From Myxocyprinus asiaticus (lineage: Eukaryota > Chordata > Actinopteri > Cypriniformes > Catostomidae), in the NCBI RefSeq assembly GCF_019703515.2, contig NC_059359.1, positions 3,365,001 through 3,429,000 on the forward strand: a DNA stretch of 64,000 nt, in the 5' to 3' direction. Both the position numbers and the translations under genes were made by a program. The notes under the pieces were generated by a model. That model saw only the letters and a list, made by a program, of their open reading frames with translations. It was not told the origin of the DNA and did no database searches. Positions within the stretch are counted from its first letter, which is position 1. Every line of letters begins with the position of its first letter. Below, one piece after another: positions 21,932-35,423 of this stretch.

Positions 21932-24751
21932 AATGTAGTTGGGGTCGTAAATAAAGATATCTTTATGCAAACTGACTCAAGTAAAAGTATGTCACGATGA
22001 AAAATGCTCAAGTAAAAATATTAAAGTAAAATGTATTGACATTTTAAAAGTAGCCTACAAGTAAATGGCATCATTGTTTATTCATAATATACATGGTACC
22101 TTGTTTAAATGTAATGGTAACCACATTTTATTGACAAACTGCAACTATTACACATATGAACTGTTACCAGAAAAGGCGGGAGATTTGAACAAATGTTAAG
22201 GCACATAACTTAATCAGTAATTCACACCATTACCACTCTTTAAACACCCAAAAATGTATAAAATAAATGAATAGCCAAAGATGAAAACTTACATGAACAG
22301 TCTCTTCTCCTTAGTTTACCGAGTGGAGACGAAACACATGTGGATTCCGGGTGATTGTGATTCAGAGTCGCGACTCGATTCGCAAAATGAATATATAAAA
22401 GAATCAAATTATCAAATTATCAAAAGATTTTACTCAAACGATTCGTTTGCATATCATACCGAACTGCATACAGTTCACACGTACAACTATTGCTAAAGTA
22501 ACTAAAGGGTCTGTAGAGATGTATCTGAGTAAAAGTATTACTTTTCTCTTTAAAATGTACTGAAGTAAAAGCAAAAGTCATTAGAAATATTTATACCTAA
22601 GTACCACACACATCTCTGAGGGCATGTGCATGTAACCTGTCCATGTTGACATCTAATTTGACTAGTTTCTACCAAATGACAGATAAAATGGAGTTTGATT
22701 GGACGCAATGTCACGCACAGCCAACTTTGACAACAAAAGATATGGGGAGTATTTTCTTCTTTATTTTAAGCATATTTATTTTGTCTATCCTCGTAACTAT
22801 GCATGGGTGTGTTTATGAAATAATAGTGTCTTCTAAGGTAAAGAAAACAACAAGACAATTAAGACATATGATTTAAATTAGTTTAATAATGCATAAGTAC
22901 ATGAATTACAAAACAATGTAGTTGCTACATGAGCTGTACAGACCAACACAGTGCATCATGGGAACTTCTGTAGGTTTAATTCACATTTCAGTCATACATC
23001 AGAAGTCCTTCATATATGAAGCTCTCATATGTAATCAGATACATTAATACAGACAACAACAGTCTTACAATGTTTACATATCTCAATGTGTTCATTATAA
23101 AAATGGTTTTTGAAATAAAAACAATTTTCCTCCAATTTTATATCCATAAACCATCATCAAAATATTTTCAAACAGAAAAGGCCACTGTTAACTCATATTA
23201 AGTCATGTTCTGTCCCTTCTTTATAAAAATATGCTTTTTTGAAGTGTTTTTGTAAAGCAACCATGTGCATTACGCTGTCGCCAACGTGATCCACGTCTCT
23301 TTGTTTCTGTGGCTCGAAACTGTAACGACATCATGATGCATCACCGGACAGCCAATGAGGCGACTGTGTTTGGGTTCATGTCCTAAGCTTACATGTAAAA
23401 AAAAAAGCTGTATTTTTTTTTGGCAAATTTGCCCAGTGATCAGAGAGCAAAGCGGCGAGGGGAGGAGCTAAAGGTGAAATGCAGAATAGCACGTTTCATG
23501 CAATGCATTCCTGGCCTGTCACAGGGCATCCCATCTGCCCTGAGCATTCATGCAAAGATTAAAAGCACATCCGCTTCCCCACCCCAACAGCACTGGCGCA
23601 ATAACTGCATCTGCCTTTTGCTTGGTCATGGGAAGAAAGCGTTTGAAGGAAACAATAAAGGCAATGCAGAGTCATCTGAAGGCAGTTTGTTTCCATTTGT
23701 TCCAAGATGGCCATTAGGTTTTATCCACCAAAAACAGATTAAAATATGAATACAAATATGGTTAAGGTTTAAGTGTCATTTTTGCAGATCTAACATCAAC
23801 AAAAGAAATTGCAAAAATAATTACTGTTAATAAACAGATTTCCCCAACACTCAAAAAACAGCATTACACTTTTTAGGTGAATTAACCTACAAATGGCTTC
23901 CTTTGCATAGTTCTCTCTGCATATTAAGCTGGGATCAGAGAAAGCATTTTTACAGCTAAGAAATTACAACCACCTTCAATGACCCTACGTTCAAGGTTTT
24001 GCTTCCATAAATCAACCAACCAACCTCTTCCAAAACTATAATCAGCACTATATAGCAAAAAAGCATGCTGGCAACAAACATCCCAATGTCCTTCACATGC
24101 CTCACAGGCTCAACAAATTATACACTTCAAAACACCTCTGACTCTATAATAGACAGTGGATAAATTGGAATATTTAAGGAGGGGGAACCCTAACAGAAGT
24201 AGAATGATGTGATTTTTTGTTATTGTTTTTGAATCAGAGGTGCCGTAATGCCGTTCCGGTCCATTCGGCCCAAATTTAACCTCCGATATTAGAGTCCAGT
24301 TTTGCAGAACATCAGGTTTCAATAATGAACCTCACTTCAATCTTATCAGGTGTTCCAACAATTTACACTGTTCACCATGCTACTAGCACGTTTGCTCTCT
24401 GATACACTGATAAAATGCAAGACATATAGAAGAGCAAAAACAAGCAAATAGAACAGCAGAGTAAGGCCAGAAACATACTCTACGCAAATTATTGTATATA
24501 TTTAACGTGCGTTTTAGCGTTATAATGGAAATAGCAATCATTTTCTCAAGGGAATGACAGTTACCTTTAAATGTCTGTGCTATTAAACTGGATTTTATTA
24601 TCCATTTAGCTAGATATAAACACATTTGTAATCTCTAACTTGCTAAGGAACTCTTTTCAAACTGTTGCTGCACCATGATAGTAGCAGACTAGAAAGAGAT
24701 AATTGGCCGTATGCGACTAATGCCAGCAACAGCACTCCTTACAGTACTCGA
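21932..24751. other. Gene-free stretch with interspersed repeat
   Basis: 21975-22612 has ACTCAAGTAAAAGTA-type motifs at its left and related AAGTAAAAGTATTACTTTT motifs at its right, probably an old MITE. 22630-24750 looks largely unique. A 109-codon frame at 23420-23749 has no recognised domain. No exon structure was supported. Confidence 0.45.
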
Positions 24752-25110
24752 ATTGCTGAGTGATTCCAGCCAGGTCTCCTAAGCAACCAAATTGGCCTGG
24801 TTGCTAGGGAGGGTAGAGTCACATGGGGTAACCTCCTCGTGGTCCCTATGTGTGGTTCTCGCTCTCGGTGGGGCGCATGGCGAGTTGTGCTTGGATGCCC
24901 TGGAGAATAGCGTGAAGCCTCCACACGCACTACATCTCCGCGGTAACATGCTCAACAAGCCACGTGATAAGATGCGCGGATTGACGGTCTCAGACGTGGA
25001 GATTCATCCTCTGCCACCCGGATTGAGGCGAGTCACTACGCCACCACGAGGACTTAGAACGTATTGGGAATTGGGCATTCAAAATTGGGGAGAAAAGGGG
25101 AGAAAAAAAG
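24752..25110 (+). mobile_element. tRNA-derived SINE, nearly full length, head truncated
   Basis: Starts within the tRNA-like head (GCTGAGTGATTCCAGCCAGG). It continues through the body shared with 55980-56412 (CTAAGCAACCAAATTGGCC, GGTTGCTAGGGAGGGTAGAG, GCCACGTGATAAGATGCGCG) to an A-rich tail (GGGGAGAAAAGGGGAGAAAA). Confidence 0.9.
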
Positions 25111-25149
25111 AAAGAACAGTACTTCCATTGCATTATGAACATGTTCAAT

Positions 25150-25891
25150 TGAGCTAGCATATCTAGAAGCATCTGCGTATACGCTAATGCATGCAATAGC
25201 ATTTCTTGTGGCAAGGCATAGAATGCAACACATACTTGCATTGTGTTTTGAAGTGCAGTGTGGCACATTTCAAAAGCATCAATGAGCTCAATAGAGCTAG
25301 TGTAGCTATCTGGGTTTATGCTAATGCCTGCTATAGCATTCCTTGTGGCAATGCTGAGAATGCAACACGTACTAGCATTATGTTATTAATTGCACAGTGA
25401 CAAATTTCGGAAGACAACAATGTGCTCAATTCGAGAGTTCATGGCAAATTTGTCGCAAACTTGCCACTGATAATTTTCACATGCAAATGAGCTTTGCAGC
25501 AAATTGTCCATTGTTGCCAAAGGTTTGCCGGAGGTTCGCCACTACCGGCGAAGAGCTGCAAACTTCTGGCAAACATTGCACCGAATCAAAAGCTAATTTG
25601 CATGTGAAACTAAAAAGGGGCAAATCTGCAGCTAGTTTAGATTTTTTTGGAAGGGTAGAGCGAGTATAGCTAGACACATCTGTGTTTATGCTAAAGCCTG
25701 CTATAGCATCCTTTGTGGCACTGAGTTATGAATTGCATGGTGATATATTTTGGAATACAACAATGCATTTAATAGAGCTAGCATAGCTAGACATATCTGT
25801 GTTATGCTAATGCCTGCTATAGCAACCTTTGCAGCAATGAGAATGCACACGTACTGAAGTTACGTTTCAGAATGCAAAAATGTGTCAATCT
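25150..25891 (+). repeat. Satellite-like tandem array, four monomers
   Basis: Monomers of about 115-142 bp begin GAGCTAG-type at 25150, 25292, 25658 and 25776. Each holds GCTAATGC...TATAGCA and TTTGTGGCA-like motifs. The array is interrupted at about 25432-25655. Confidence 0.8.
25432..25655. mobile_element. Foldback MITE inside the satellite array
   Basis: Inverted motifs: TTCACATGCAAATGAGCTTTG near 25475 pairs with AAAGCTAATTTGCATGTGAA near 25590. The ends GGCAAATTTGTCGCAA and its near-inverse GGGGCAAATCTGC flank them. Confidence 0.7.
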
Positions 25892-27240
25892 TTCGAAGCA
25901 TCGACGGTCACATACTTGCATATGCTCGAGTATGTTTCTGGCCTAAAATGCTCAGCTTTTCAGAAGGCAAGACACACCTCAAGTTAAATGGTATGCAAAA
26001 TACTAATTTTCTGGGTATGTTCAGATTAACTATGTCAGGCATCAAGCTCAGAACAACAGGCAGCTGGTTGACAAATATCATATGCCGAGAGAGGAAGTTG
26101 TTGCCTGAAGCTATGCCCACTTCCTGTTCAACAGCACGCTTCTGTGGAAAGGAAAGCCTTTTATATGGTTTCGGTATAGACCTCAGATGTCCGTCTATAA
26201 CTCTGCAGGATTGACATTTTATTAGCAATTTCCGAGAGAGCCGTTCCAACCCAAACAGATTTCATAATATAACATTCTTTAACCTTCTGTAGTCTTACTG
26301 CTCATAACTTTATTTTGAACAAGATAATTCACAGCTTTATTTGATCATAGTTTCTTAAATACAACATACATTCATCGTAATCACATTATGATAAAGTATT
26401 AGAAACAATGTTATAGATTGGTTTCACATAAAAACACAGCTTCAAACTCATGCAATTGCACACAGAAAGTAGGCAAGAACATCTAATGTGTACTGTTGGG
26501 TTATTCACCATTTGTCAGGACAATCAACAAGATGTTATGAAGACATTTACTCATTAGTTAAGACAAGAACAGGTCTCTTTAATATTAGTTACTCTGCATA
26601 GTATGTCCATTTCCTAAGTGTCTAACACCAAGATAATCAAGTGTAATATTGTAGGGCTAATAGTTGTCAGGGCTCTGTGAAGTTTCTTCAATAGCAAGAC
26701 ATCTTTATGGGGTAAATCTCAAATATAACCAGTTTCTCTCAGTCCTACACAGTGTAGTGGGCCTGCTTTCAGTAGTTGCTTGGTACATCTCAAACAAAGA
26801 GGTCCTTCCCTTTAAAATGTATTATGGCTCATTGTAGTGCTCCCCCAACAAACTGTGCATCTTATTATGCACTGGTGGAGACCAAGTTTTTCCCTGTAAA
26901 TCTACAGCAAAATTGACTGACTCTCTTGTGCATGTACCATGGCAACTATCAAGATTCAGGCCACATCTGTAGGAGAAGCCAACAAGCCCAAACGAGGAAT
27001 CATTTAACCATCTCCAGACCCCATTGAGTGCTACATTAAAGCAAGAGAATCCTTAACAGAAGCCCCAAACTCGCTTCCCTGTGGTGTGTGATCCTTGAAA
27101 ATCCAGTGTCTAAACATTATAGAAAGGGTGTAGTGTGACAGAGGCTGCATATGGTAATCTCTGTAACTCCAACTTCTATCTCCTTCTCCAATTTGAATAC
27201 GTCTTCTCCGGATACCAACAAACCGGAGCTAGGTGCATCT
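25892..27240. other. Gene-free stretch, possibly 3' UTR at its right end
   Basis: 25892-26250 is probably dispersed repeat, open on both strands without motifs. 26280-27240 lies just downstream of the stop of the small membrane-protein gene. It has AATAAA on the minus strand (TTTATT near 26308), so it may be that gene's 3' UTR. Confidence 0.45.
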
Positions 27241-29182
27241 TCATGGGGCAGGCTCTTGGCGCACCTTTTCCGTCATCTGCTTGGCACTGTAATAGGACAT
27301 GCTAAGGCCCATGATGGCCAGCATCATGGCGATTTGGTTGACAGAGCGGTCACGTGTTGGGGCCTGCACCTCACCTGCCACCTGCCTCTGCAGAGAGAAG
27401 GTCAAAAATGAAGGTCAACATATGCTCAAGCTACAACGTGCAAGAAGACCAAAGCAAAACCTTGAAACGTTATACAAGTCATCCGACTTCCTTTTAAAGA
27501 CCACAGTGTTCCACCACCTGCCCAGGCGTGTGGGTTAAACAATCATTAAATATGTATTGCATATAAAGCAATTTTCAAACAGGAACGATGTTCTGCTTGT
27601 TGGTAATCATAAGCACACCACAGTTTGAAAGCCAACAAGGATTGCTGGAATTGCTTAAAGAATCTTTAACAGGAAGTGAAAGATTACAACATTATCAGAT
27701 ATAATTATATTTAAGAGGCTCTTGAGAAATTAGTGGGTCACAGATAGGGGTCTATCAAAACAGCACATTATGGTCCATTTAGATTGGACATTCATTTTCT
27801 TTTAAAGCTGCACGTAATCAATGTTTACAACTCTTGTTTTTGCACAATTGTTAATTATGGGTCGAGAAGGCACCACTTTGCTTTTGTCTGGGATGCAACA
27901 TGGCACTTTAGCGTTTATACTACAAATTTTAGGTGTTCACATGAGTTTCTGACTACCTCTGAATGTGATTTGAGGGATCCGATCACAAAACGTTTGGATC
28001 CGGTTTACACTTATATTTAGCGCTGATCTCTTGCGATCAGATCACCTGAGATGGATGTCAAGAAACAGCACGATACCATTACGCTCCAATGGAGTTGAAC
28101 AAATGATGCCACTCCCAGTTTTGACTCAAACAGAAACCGATCTCAAGAAGGTGTCAAGAAGATTACGTTAATGTTTTTAGCAAGCCTCTCTGCAAGTATC
28201 ATTAAACCTAGTAGGTTTATACAGGTCTAAGAATAGTAAGATGATAAACCTACTTAAGATTAAAAAGATTTAAGAATTAATCTCCAATTATTAGGTCAAT
28301 CATAGAGTGTGGGGAGGACATTGTAACAACTTAAGCAAACCAAAATTCTATGTCAATATGTGATTTTTAGGGAAGCTACTTTAAATTATGAGTAGCTTGT
28401 GGCCTGATAGGCTACAGTTCCAAAGTAGTTAAACTATAGTTTAGTGTGACATTATGACATAAGCGATAAAGCCATGTCCGCAATACTTCGTGACATTAAA
28501 AACAGCAATTGTGCCACTATGTCACTGCTTGTTGGAAAAAGTAGTTCAATGAAAAACCTACACTTTTTGCGTTGTTGCGAAAATTTACGTTAATAGTGTT
28601 GCTACTTTTAGGTAGTTACTCCGCAACACTGGTTAAAATCCACTATCAAGTTCCAAATTTGAGCTCAATGACAGCGGATCCACAATGTTTTCAACGTCAA
28701 CTTTATTTTTTGGTTAAAATAAACAATTAATGACCGATTAAGAAATGTTTGCCTGCTTGCTACTATTCCCCCCCTGTGGCTTTCATGCTATTTTTATATT
28801 TCAAGCTATGAGAGTCACATCCAGAGATGAGAGATGAATCTAAGCTAGTATTTCCCATGCGTATACAAGCCTTCATTCAACCCATCATGGTCATTGTTCA
28901 TATAATTAGGGTTCAGTCACTTTTAGCCAACAGGAATTCAGTGGGCTGCTGTGATATGGCTTTGGGTTAAAGCTGGGCGGCACCAGTCTGATTTTTCTAA
29001 GGGACAGTTACGCATCCCAAACTAACTAGCATTTCTTGCTCCTAGTAAAAGACATTACACAAGTATCACATTTTAAATAAGCAATCAAAAAATGTTCGCA
29101 TATTGAATCAAAGTTTAAAACAATAACATACCTGCAGGAGACGGAAGTATCCAGGAGTCAGTCTGCCCAGCCTGATGATCAT
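27241..29182 (-). CDS. Predicted 65-residue single-pass membrane protein, two coding exons
   Basis: Two minus-strand exons join in phase 0. Exon A is 29257-29132 (acceptor CTGCAG, donor CTGCAG followed by GTATGT). Its first ATG at 29182-29180 opens MIIRLGRLTPGYFRLLQ. Exon B is 27387-27241 (acceptor TCTCTGCAG) and encodes RQVAGEVQAP, then SVNQIAMMLAIMGLSMSYYS, then AKQMTEKVRQEPAP and TGA. Residues of about 33-53 form one hydrophobic helix. A short basic N-terminus precedes it and a charged tail follows, a layout common among small mitochondrial or ER proteins. Exon A is also open upstream of the ATG without an in-frame ATG. The family was not recognised and no function is claimed. The paired splice sites, phase match and composition make a real gene likely. 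Confidence 0.68.
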
Positions 29183-30028
29183 TGCGGCAGTTTTTGCAAA
29201 CAAAGTGGCTGAATTAATCTCCTGGGGAGTTGTGTAAAGCCGAAGCAGTGTGACAACCTGCAGACGAAGAGGACAAGTTAATTAAGCAACTAACCAGAAT
29301 GCAAATACTGTGCAAATTCAACATCCAAAATCCTAGAGTGTCTAATGCATCACTGGTCAACTCTTAGTCCTTCCGAAAATTCCAAGGCTGTGCTCTAGAA
29401 GAGGGAGAAAATCTCACCAGGAGGTGAAATGGACCCCATGAGAGTTAAAAAATGAAAACACAGAAGATTTTGTTTTGCCATAAACCGGACAAGGCTGATG
29501 CAAGAGGAAAAGAACACTTCTAGCCATAGGCAACAACCCCAAACAAAACTTGAAATTTAAGTCCAGTTGATTCCGGTTTTAGTGAATCAAGTCAGGGTGA
29601 CAGTAATCTGTTGTCTGATAATACATACTGTGCTGGTTTGAACCAGATCTTCAGACTGAAACTCACCCAAAACCTGCAAGCCATTGTTACTCACAAATGT
29701 TCTACAAACAACAGTCATAACCCATTGGACCCTTCATTAACTCTGACGATAATCAGTCATAACGACTTTGGTAATTTAACTACATATATAAATATGTGAG
29801 AAAGCCACAATAAAAAGTACAACATCCTCTTCAACTACATAAAACATACTAGGAGTACGCCAATCACTTGGAAATGGGGTAAGGAGTGTTTTAGGTAATG
29901 GTAGACACATGTTCGGGATGCATCTACCAACCTGGCTGCAATTGTGCTCTTGCCCAGGAAAAGGAAAGATTCAGTTGATGTTGCTCCAAGGAAAAAACAA
30001 GCAGTCCAAACAACCAGCGAGATCTTAC

Positions 30029-30195
30029 CCATCAAAGGTTGAGTACAAAAAGAAACTAGTGCATTTCTAACAAGCAAGTTGGACTAAAAAGATGGGAGAA
30101 CTCTGCCAGCCAGACTGCGACAGCATGAGCGTTCTGCGAATGAAGAGACTTGTTCAGGGGTAGTTTTCACTGGAGCTCCGCCCTTTTATAAAACC
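30029..30195 (-). promoter_or_regulatory. Candidate TATA promoter and first exon (proximal) of the small membrane-protein gene
   Basis: On the minus strand TTATAAAAGG lies at about 30183-30192. A putative exon ends at 30029 with donor GATGG followed by GTAAGATC. If joined to the exon at 29257 it would create a short upstream frame of 15 codons before the main ATG. Transcription is inferred, not shown. Confidence 0.4.
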
Positions 30196-30750
30196 TCAGC
30201 TCTTGTGACCAGATTGGCAGATTGTCTCTCACTCCCTCTCTCTCTCTCTCTTTACCGTGCACAGCTGTCAAAATGAATCATGTTTGAGCCAGCGAGAGTA
30301 TGTACACGCCCATCTTGCCAACCACCGCAACACTATGAAACGGAGGCCCAGAGGACTTGTAAAATAGAATTCTCTCACCTATTCAACCAAAAATCTGGAG
30401 AAACGAGACCGAAAGATTGCTAAATGAGTGGGTAACAAAACAGAATGTACAACTTGCCTTTTATGAAAGCATATGGTTTGCATATCTCTCAATCAGCAAA
30501 AAATTAAGGTGTAATACACTGCGATGGGGCAAGGTTGTCCCACGTTATCCTCTCTCCAAGCGAGGACATTGGAGTAACCGCATTCACCCATCATTAAGCT
30601 TCTACATCTCAGACCACATGGCCATGCATGTTGTGTTTGTTATATAAGGCTATTCCACTTCACTGGGATGAATTACAGAAAGCAACACTGCATATTTTCC
30701 AAAGAATGATGTAACGAAGGTTGTCTTGATTCAGAATGACCCAATTCCGT

Positions 30751-31118
30751 GGTTCTCAACCAGGGGGACCTCACTAAGCTTCCATGGTGGCCGCAAGGTG
30801 TTACATTGTTTATATTAAAATGTATTGTAGAAAGTTGAATAATTGAAATGCCACTAAAAATCAAGATATAGTGCAGAGAACTTCTGTAACATCAAGAACA
30901 GATCAGTTTTGTTTTCTTTCCTTAAAGAATGAACAATCTTGAGATAAATTGCAATTAAATAGTCTACTATATTGACAGCCCTAGTTTCTGATCATTTAAA
31001 AAATGCCTCAAAACAAACACTGACATCATTTCAGCAGAAGTACAACTATGAATTTTCTATCTGTGAAGGGGGGCATATGAACATTGGCTTTGATGATGGG
31101 GGACCTTGGTGTTACAGA
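30751..31118. mobile_element. hAT-like MITE remnant
   Basis: GTGGTTCTCAACCAGGGGG at the left is the typical hAT end. A G-rich segment near 31070-31110 (GGGGGCATATG, GATGGGGGACCTTGG) resembles the internal right part. The exact right end is unclear. Confidence 0.55.
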
Positions 31119-31457
31119 AGTTAAAGGAATATTCTGGGTTCAATACAAGTTAAGGTCAATCGACAGCATTTGTGGCATATTACTGATTACCACGTTTATT
31201 TTGACTCTTTAAAAAAAAAAAAAAGCAAAAATCTGTGTTACAGTGAGGAACTTACAATGGAAGTGAATGGGTCGAATCTATAAACATTAAAATACTCACG
31301 GTTTCAAAAGTATAGCCACAAGACAAACAATATATATGTGTGTTAACATGATTTTAGTCTAATAAAATCACTTTAACCTTTTCTGTGTAAAGTTATAGCC
31401 AAATTTACAACTTTGTTGCCATGATAATGTAATGTTAACAAACCCTAAAACCCTAAA

Positions 31458-32017
31458 GGCCCAGATATACTTCATGAGAAATCGAAGAACAAAAGAGTAT
31501 GATGTTATTTAGAGCAAAATCTGGCCATAAGGATTGTTTTTGCGTTCGTTTCGGTGGTTTGGAACAGCTCGCCTTAGCGAACTTTTAGAAAACTTCTAAC
31601 TGGCTGCTAAACACCTTCTTACTGCCATCGGTTCATGTCGTCAGTAGGTGTGACCTGAAGCTCCACCTACTACTATGTTTACGTTTTTCAGTCAGTATTC
31701 AACATGAACACACCTGCGTGCAAGAACATGTCATGCGATTTTTTTTTTGTTTAATTAGCCACAAAAGGAATCAATTATACTCAAATACTCTCAAGTGCCC
31801 ATTCACTCATGTGGCATCTGCAGTGAAAGTAAGCCTCTCTTATCATAATTTTTTTGTCTGTATTTTGCACATTATTACTCTTTTATACACCCATCTTTGC
31901 AGCTGTATCGGTATGATCATAAATTACTATAACATTATGGCCACATATAGAGTGTTAGCATCATGAATTCAGAATATAAACAAGTCAAATAAAAACTAAT
32001 AATATACATACACATAC

Positions 32018-32073
<56 letters not shown>

Positions 32074-32384
32074 ATATACACATATACATACACACACACA
32101 TACACAGTATTTCAATCCATTTAAATCATCATCGAGTGGTTAAAACAGCTTTTACCAATCTCATGTGAATTGTACTCACAGAATGAGGCATAAAGTCATT
32201 GATAACACATTATGGTTTTACATGTAGCATCCTCATATTTAAATGCTCCTCTAAACGCCTACCACAGCTATGTGGTGGGTGTCTGAATGTTCAGAAACAG
32301 TATACCATTGCTTGGCCCTTTAGAACTTATTTTTACCCCTGAATGAAGAACGCAGAAGAACTTCTCTGGAAGTATATTGGGGCC
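31458..32384. mobile_element. Element nested in foldback copy 1
   Basis: Inverted ends GGCCCAGATATACTTC and GGCCCCAATATACTTC. It splits sequence that is continuous in copy 2 (AACCCTAAAACTACTG at 35755). Contains the (TG)n tract. Confidence 0.75.
32025..32106. repeat. (TG)n/(TA)n/(CA)n microsatellite
   Basis: TG repeats of about 17 units followed by TATG, TA and CA-rich tracts, giving partial self-complementarity. Confidence 0.95.
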
Positions 32385-33362
32385 TTAAAATGACTGCAAA
32401 CATTATGATTTAAACAACTTTACGGTTCAAATAATACACAAGTTTTAACAGAAGAATTATAAAATAAGCTTCAGATTTCTGCCTTTAAATCCTAAAGAAA
32501 ATTGGCCCCATTGTAAGTGCCTCACTGAAACTTTGATATTTGCTTTTTATTTTTTTAAAGAAAAGGAGGGACGGGTTGAAATAATTTTTGTGGTAATCAA
32601 CATTATGCCACAAATGCTGTCGATTGAGCTCAACTTGTATTGAACCCGGAATATTCCTTTAATAACCACAGACATAGCTTCTGTATTCATCTTTTGGAGA
32701 ACAGTGGGGTAACAATACAATCTTCATGGCTTCTGGTATAAATCTTTATCATAACAGGGTTTAATCAAGACACCCAAAGGCTTGATCTTCTTCCCGAAGG
32801 GCCGGACAAAAAGAAGAACGGGTTTAAAGAATAATATAAAAGGGATCATCGAAGACCATCATTTTACTTTTATTAGGCCTTTCAGAGCAATCCAAAGCAG
32901 TCACCCTTCGACAAGTTCTCCACCTCTGGCCCCAGGTTGTACTGTAAGATTCAATTCATAAAAGTTTGACTGAAATAATGAGAAACCCTGAGGCTGGTCT
33001 TGCCAACACTTGCCATAAAAATCCAGCCAAGTGGTAAACAATGTTTTTAAACTTAATTATGGTGGTAATTTTATTTTTTTACTAAAAACCATAAAGGTGA
33101 ATATCATGCAACCTGTCAAGAACATACTTTTCATTTTTCACCCCTAAATCAAGAGGAATTATATTTTGTTAAAAGGAAATGACATTTTTTCCCATGGCAA
33201 TTAAAGTACATTTCTTCCAAATTCTCAACACTGTAATGCAAACAAAATCTCATTGCATAGTGTAATAAGTGCTGCCTTCAATGCTGATTTTTAAAAGAAT
33301 ATCAACTATTTACAGTAATATACAATTATTGTGCTTAATTGACACGAAATTATCAATCTCAA

Positions 33363-34206
33363 TGGCCTCTTGTTCAGTCACGATTATGAAATTTGGCTGA
33401 CAATTATTAGTCAAACAATTATTTGTGATTATGACAATTAATTGTCTGTTTTAGAGCCTTCATGATTAATTGTCAAAGTCATTTTTACATAAATAATAAA
33501 ATGGGGATATACAATTTTTTTTTTACGGCTTTAAAAACTTTAGAATAATGTTTTTGATATCAAATGTTTTCTAAATACTTAATTTTTTTGGAACTCATTC
33601 TCTCTCTCATATATATTTATAAAATTCAATTTATATTTGTATTATATCATATGCAATAGTAAAACGTTTCTGTCCTTATTTCTTCACTTTCACTTGCTCA
33701 ATTAAACCCATAAGCCCTTTATTTCTCATGAAGCAAAGCCTTTGAAATTTCGTTTCATAATTTTATCGCTCCACAGAAATCGAGAAAGCGTGTGTCTCAT
33801 CCTCGGTTTCATTTAACACTGCGTATGAACCCACTTTGACCAGGAACATTTGCCATTACACGATCATTTAAAGTGAAGCCGGAGCGCTTTGCATTGACTA
33901 TCAAAGTTTATATTTGTATGTTTATATTTTCACGGGAGTTTGGAGCGAGCCTCTGCTGGGTGCGCACATCAAAACGCTTCACGCGCTCTTCCGGACAGGA
34001 GCTGACGTTGTTGACGTCTGAGATGCGGCTCAGTGACTCTGAGTTCAACTGAAAGACACACAAAAGGTGTTCATGGCATTTATATATTCCCTTAAAATTC
34101 CATTTGGGCATTACGATGTGAAGTGCATAAAAATCGTGGTTCTCAAAATCGGGGTTAACAAATAACCGTGATCAGACAATTATTAAATAATCGTGACAGG
34201 CCTAAT
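33363..34206. mobile_element. hAT-like non-autonomous element
   Basis: Left end with CACGATTATGAAATTTGG and right end with (inverted) AGGCCTGTCACGATTATT. AATTATT-rich subterminal repeats occur on both sides. A 67-codon internal minus frame shows no transposase motif. Confidence 0.55.
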
Positions 34207-35423
34207 GGTCCCAAAATAGGCTCAGTTTCTTTATGCAAAATGTAATTTTGGGGGTAAAATATAATCTGGACATTCGCCACACACACGCTCATACAAAAAG
34301 ACTGATTTAATGAGTAATTACGCATTCTCGTCTTTAAAATTAAGGTTTCATTGGAGAATAATTAAGCTTTGTTGTATGTCATCCATATTTGATCTATAAA
34401 TACAAAGCAGAAAAAAAAAACCTCCACACACATACACACACAAAAATCACTTTAACAGGAATATGTAGTTAGTACAAATCCAGAACTAATGCATGTCATT
34501 CTCTGGTAAAATGCATTCAGTCTCCTGATTAACCTTGATTTTGCCAATCGCAGCACAACCACATCTTTCACCCTTTAACAAAACCCCTCATTTAAAAAAC
34601 CCCTCCCCCACCATCATTGCCCATTCTATAACACCACCCTCTGCCCGTCTGAAATTGGTCTGGTGGTCTGCCATCATAAAATGACACTCAAGCAGATGTT
34701 CACAGTAACCCTTGATTTACATTCGCTTAGGTTTCGGTGATAAGACTGCACTGGATGACATCATCTGATTGATTCCCAGCTTTAGGCAGCATTCCCATTT
34801 CTACTACATCTTATGCCCCGCTATCCTTCCCATCCACACATGACACGTGGCATGTGCATGGCGTGTGCATTGGTTTTGCCAACAACGAACATGACTGCAG
34901 CAGCTATGAAGCGTCTGCAGTGATATCAAAACACTGTATAACATTAAAATTCACTCATTTAACATTTCCATAATGTGTGTGTGCCATCTCCACTAATGCC
35001 ACCAAAGCGCCCCATTTACATCTGGAATTAACATCAGTCTCGGGCAATCCGATCACAAATGGATAACAGTAAATACATGCATAAACAGGTTCCAATACAT
35101 TGTGATCCGATCACTCAAACCACGTACAGATGTAGCCAAAAATGCATGTGACCACATCGCATTTGTAGTGTAAATGCTGATCTGTCCTGTTGCTTCCCAG
35201 ACAAAAGCGAATGACCGCCTACTCACCTGCCAATCAATCATTGCGCTGAACAAGGGTTTCAAACTTTGCCAGTTATGTGTGACTTTAAGTGGAAACAACA
35301 ATACATTTGGAAATCCATATACATGCATGGACTTCTCAGAACAGCTTTGCTTTGGTTTGCACATCCAAAGTTCAGTTAATATGAGAGCGGGATTAAATCA
35401 GCAAGTTTGTCGTAATATTAAAA

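Larger units (their letters stand above)
31121..32661. mobile_element. Long-inverted-repeat (foldback) element, copy 1, with a nested element
   Basis: Ends TTAAAGGAATATTCTGGGTT and (right, inverted) TTAAAGGAATATTCCGGGTT. The arms share GTTAAGGTCAATCGACAGCA and AGTGAATGG-type motifs in opposite orientation. The TTAA at the ends suggests a TTAA-targeting family. It is longer than copy 2 because of the insertion at 31458-32384. Confidence 0.85.

Noticed and set aside
23420..23749. 109-codon plus-strand frame as a gene
   Set aside because: No domain, no splice context and no start context. Composition is like the surrounding non-coding DNA.
25908..26249. 113-codon minus and 110-codon plus frames as genes
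   Set aside because: They are mutually antisense with no motif, and the segment looks like dispersed repeat.
33908..34111. 67-codon minus frame as a transposase fragment
   Set aside because: No DDE or zinc-finger signature. It lies inside a non-autonomous hAT-like element.
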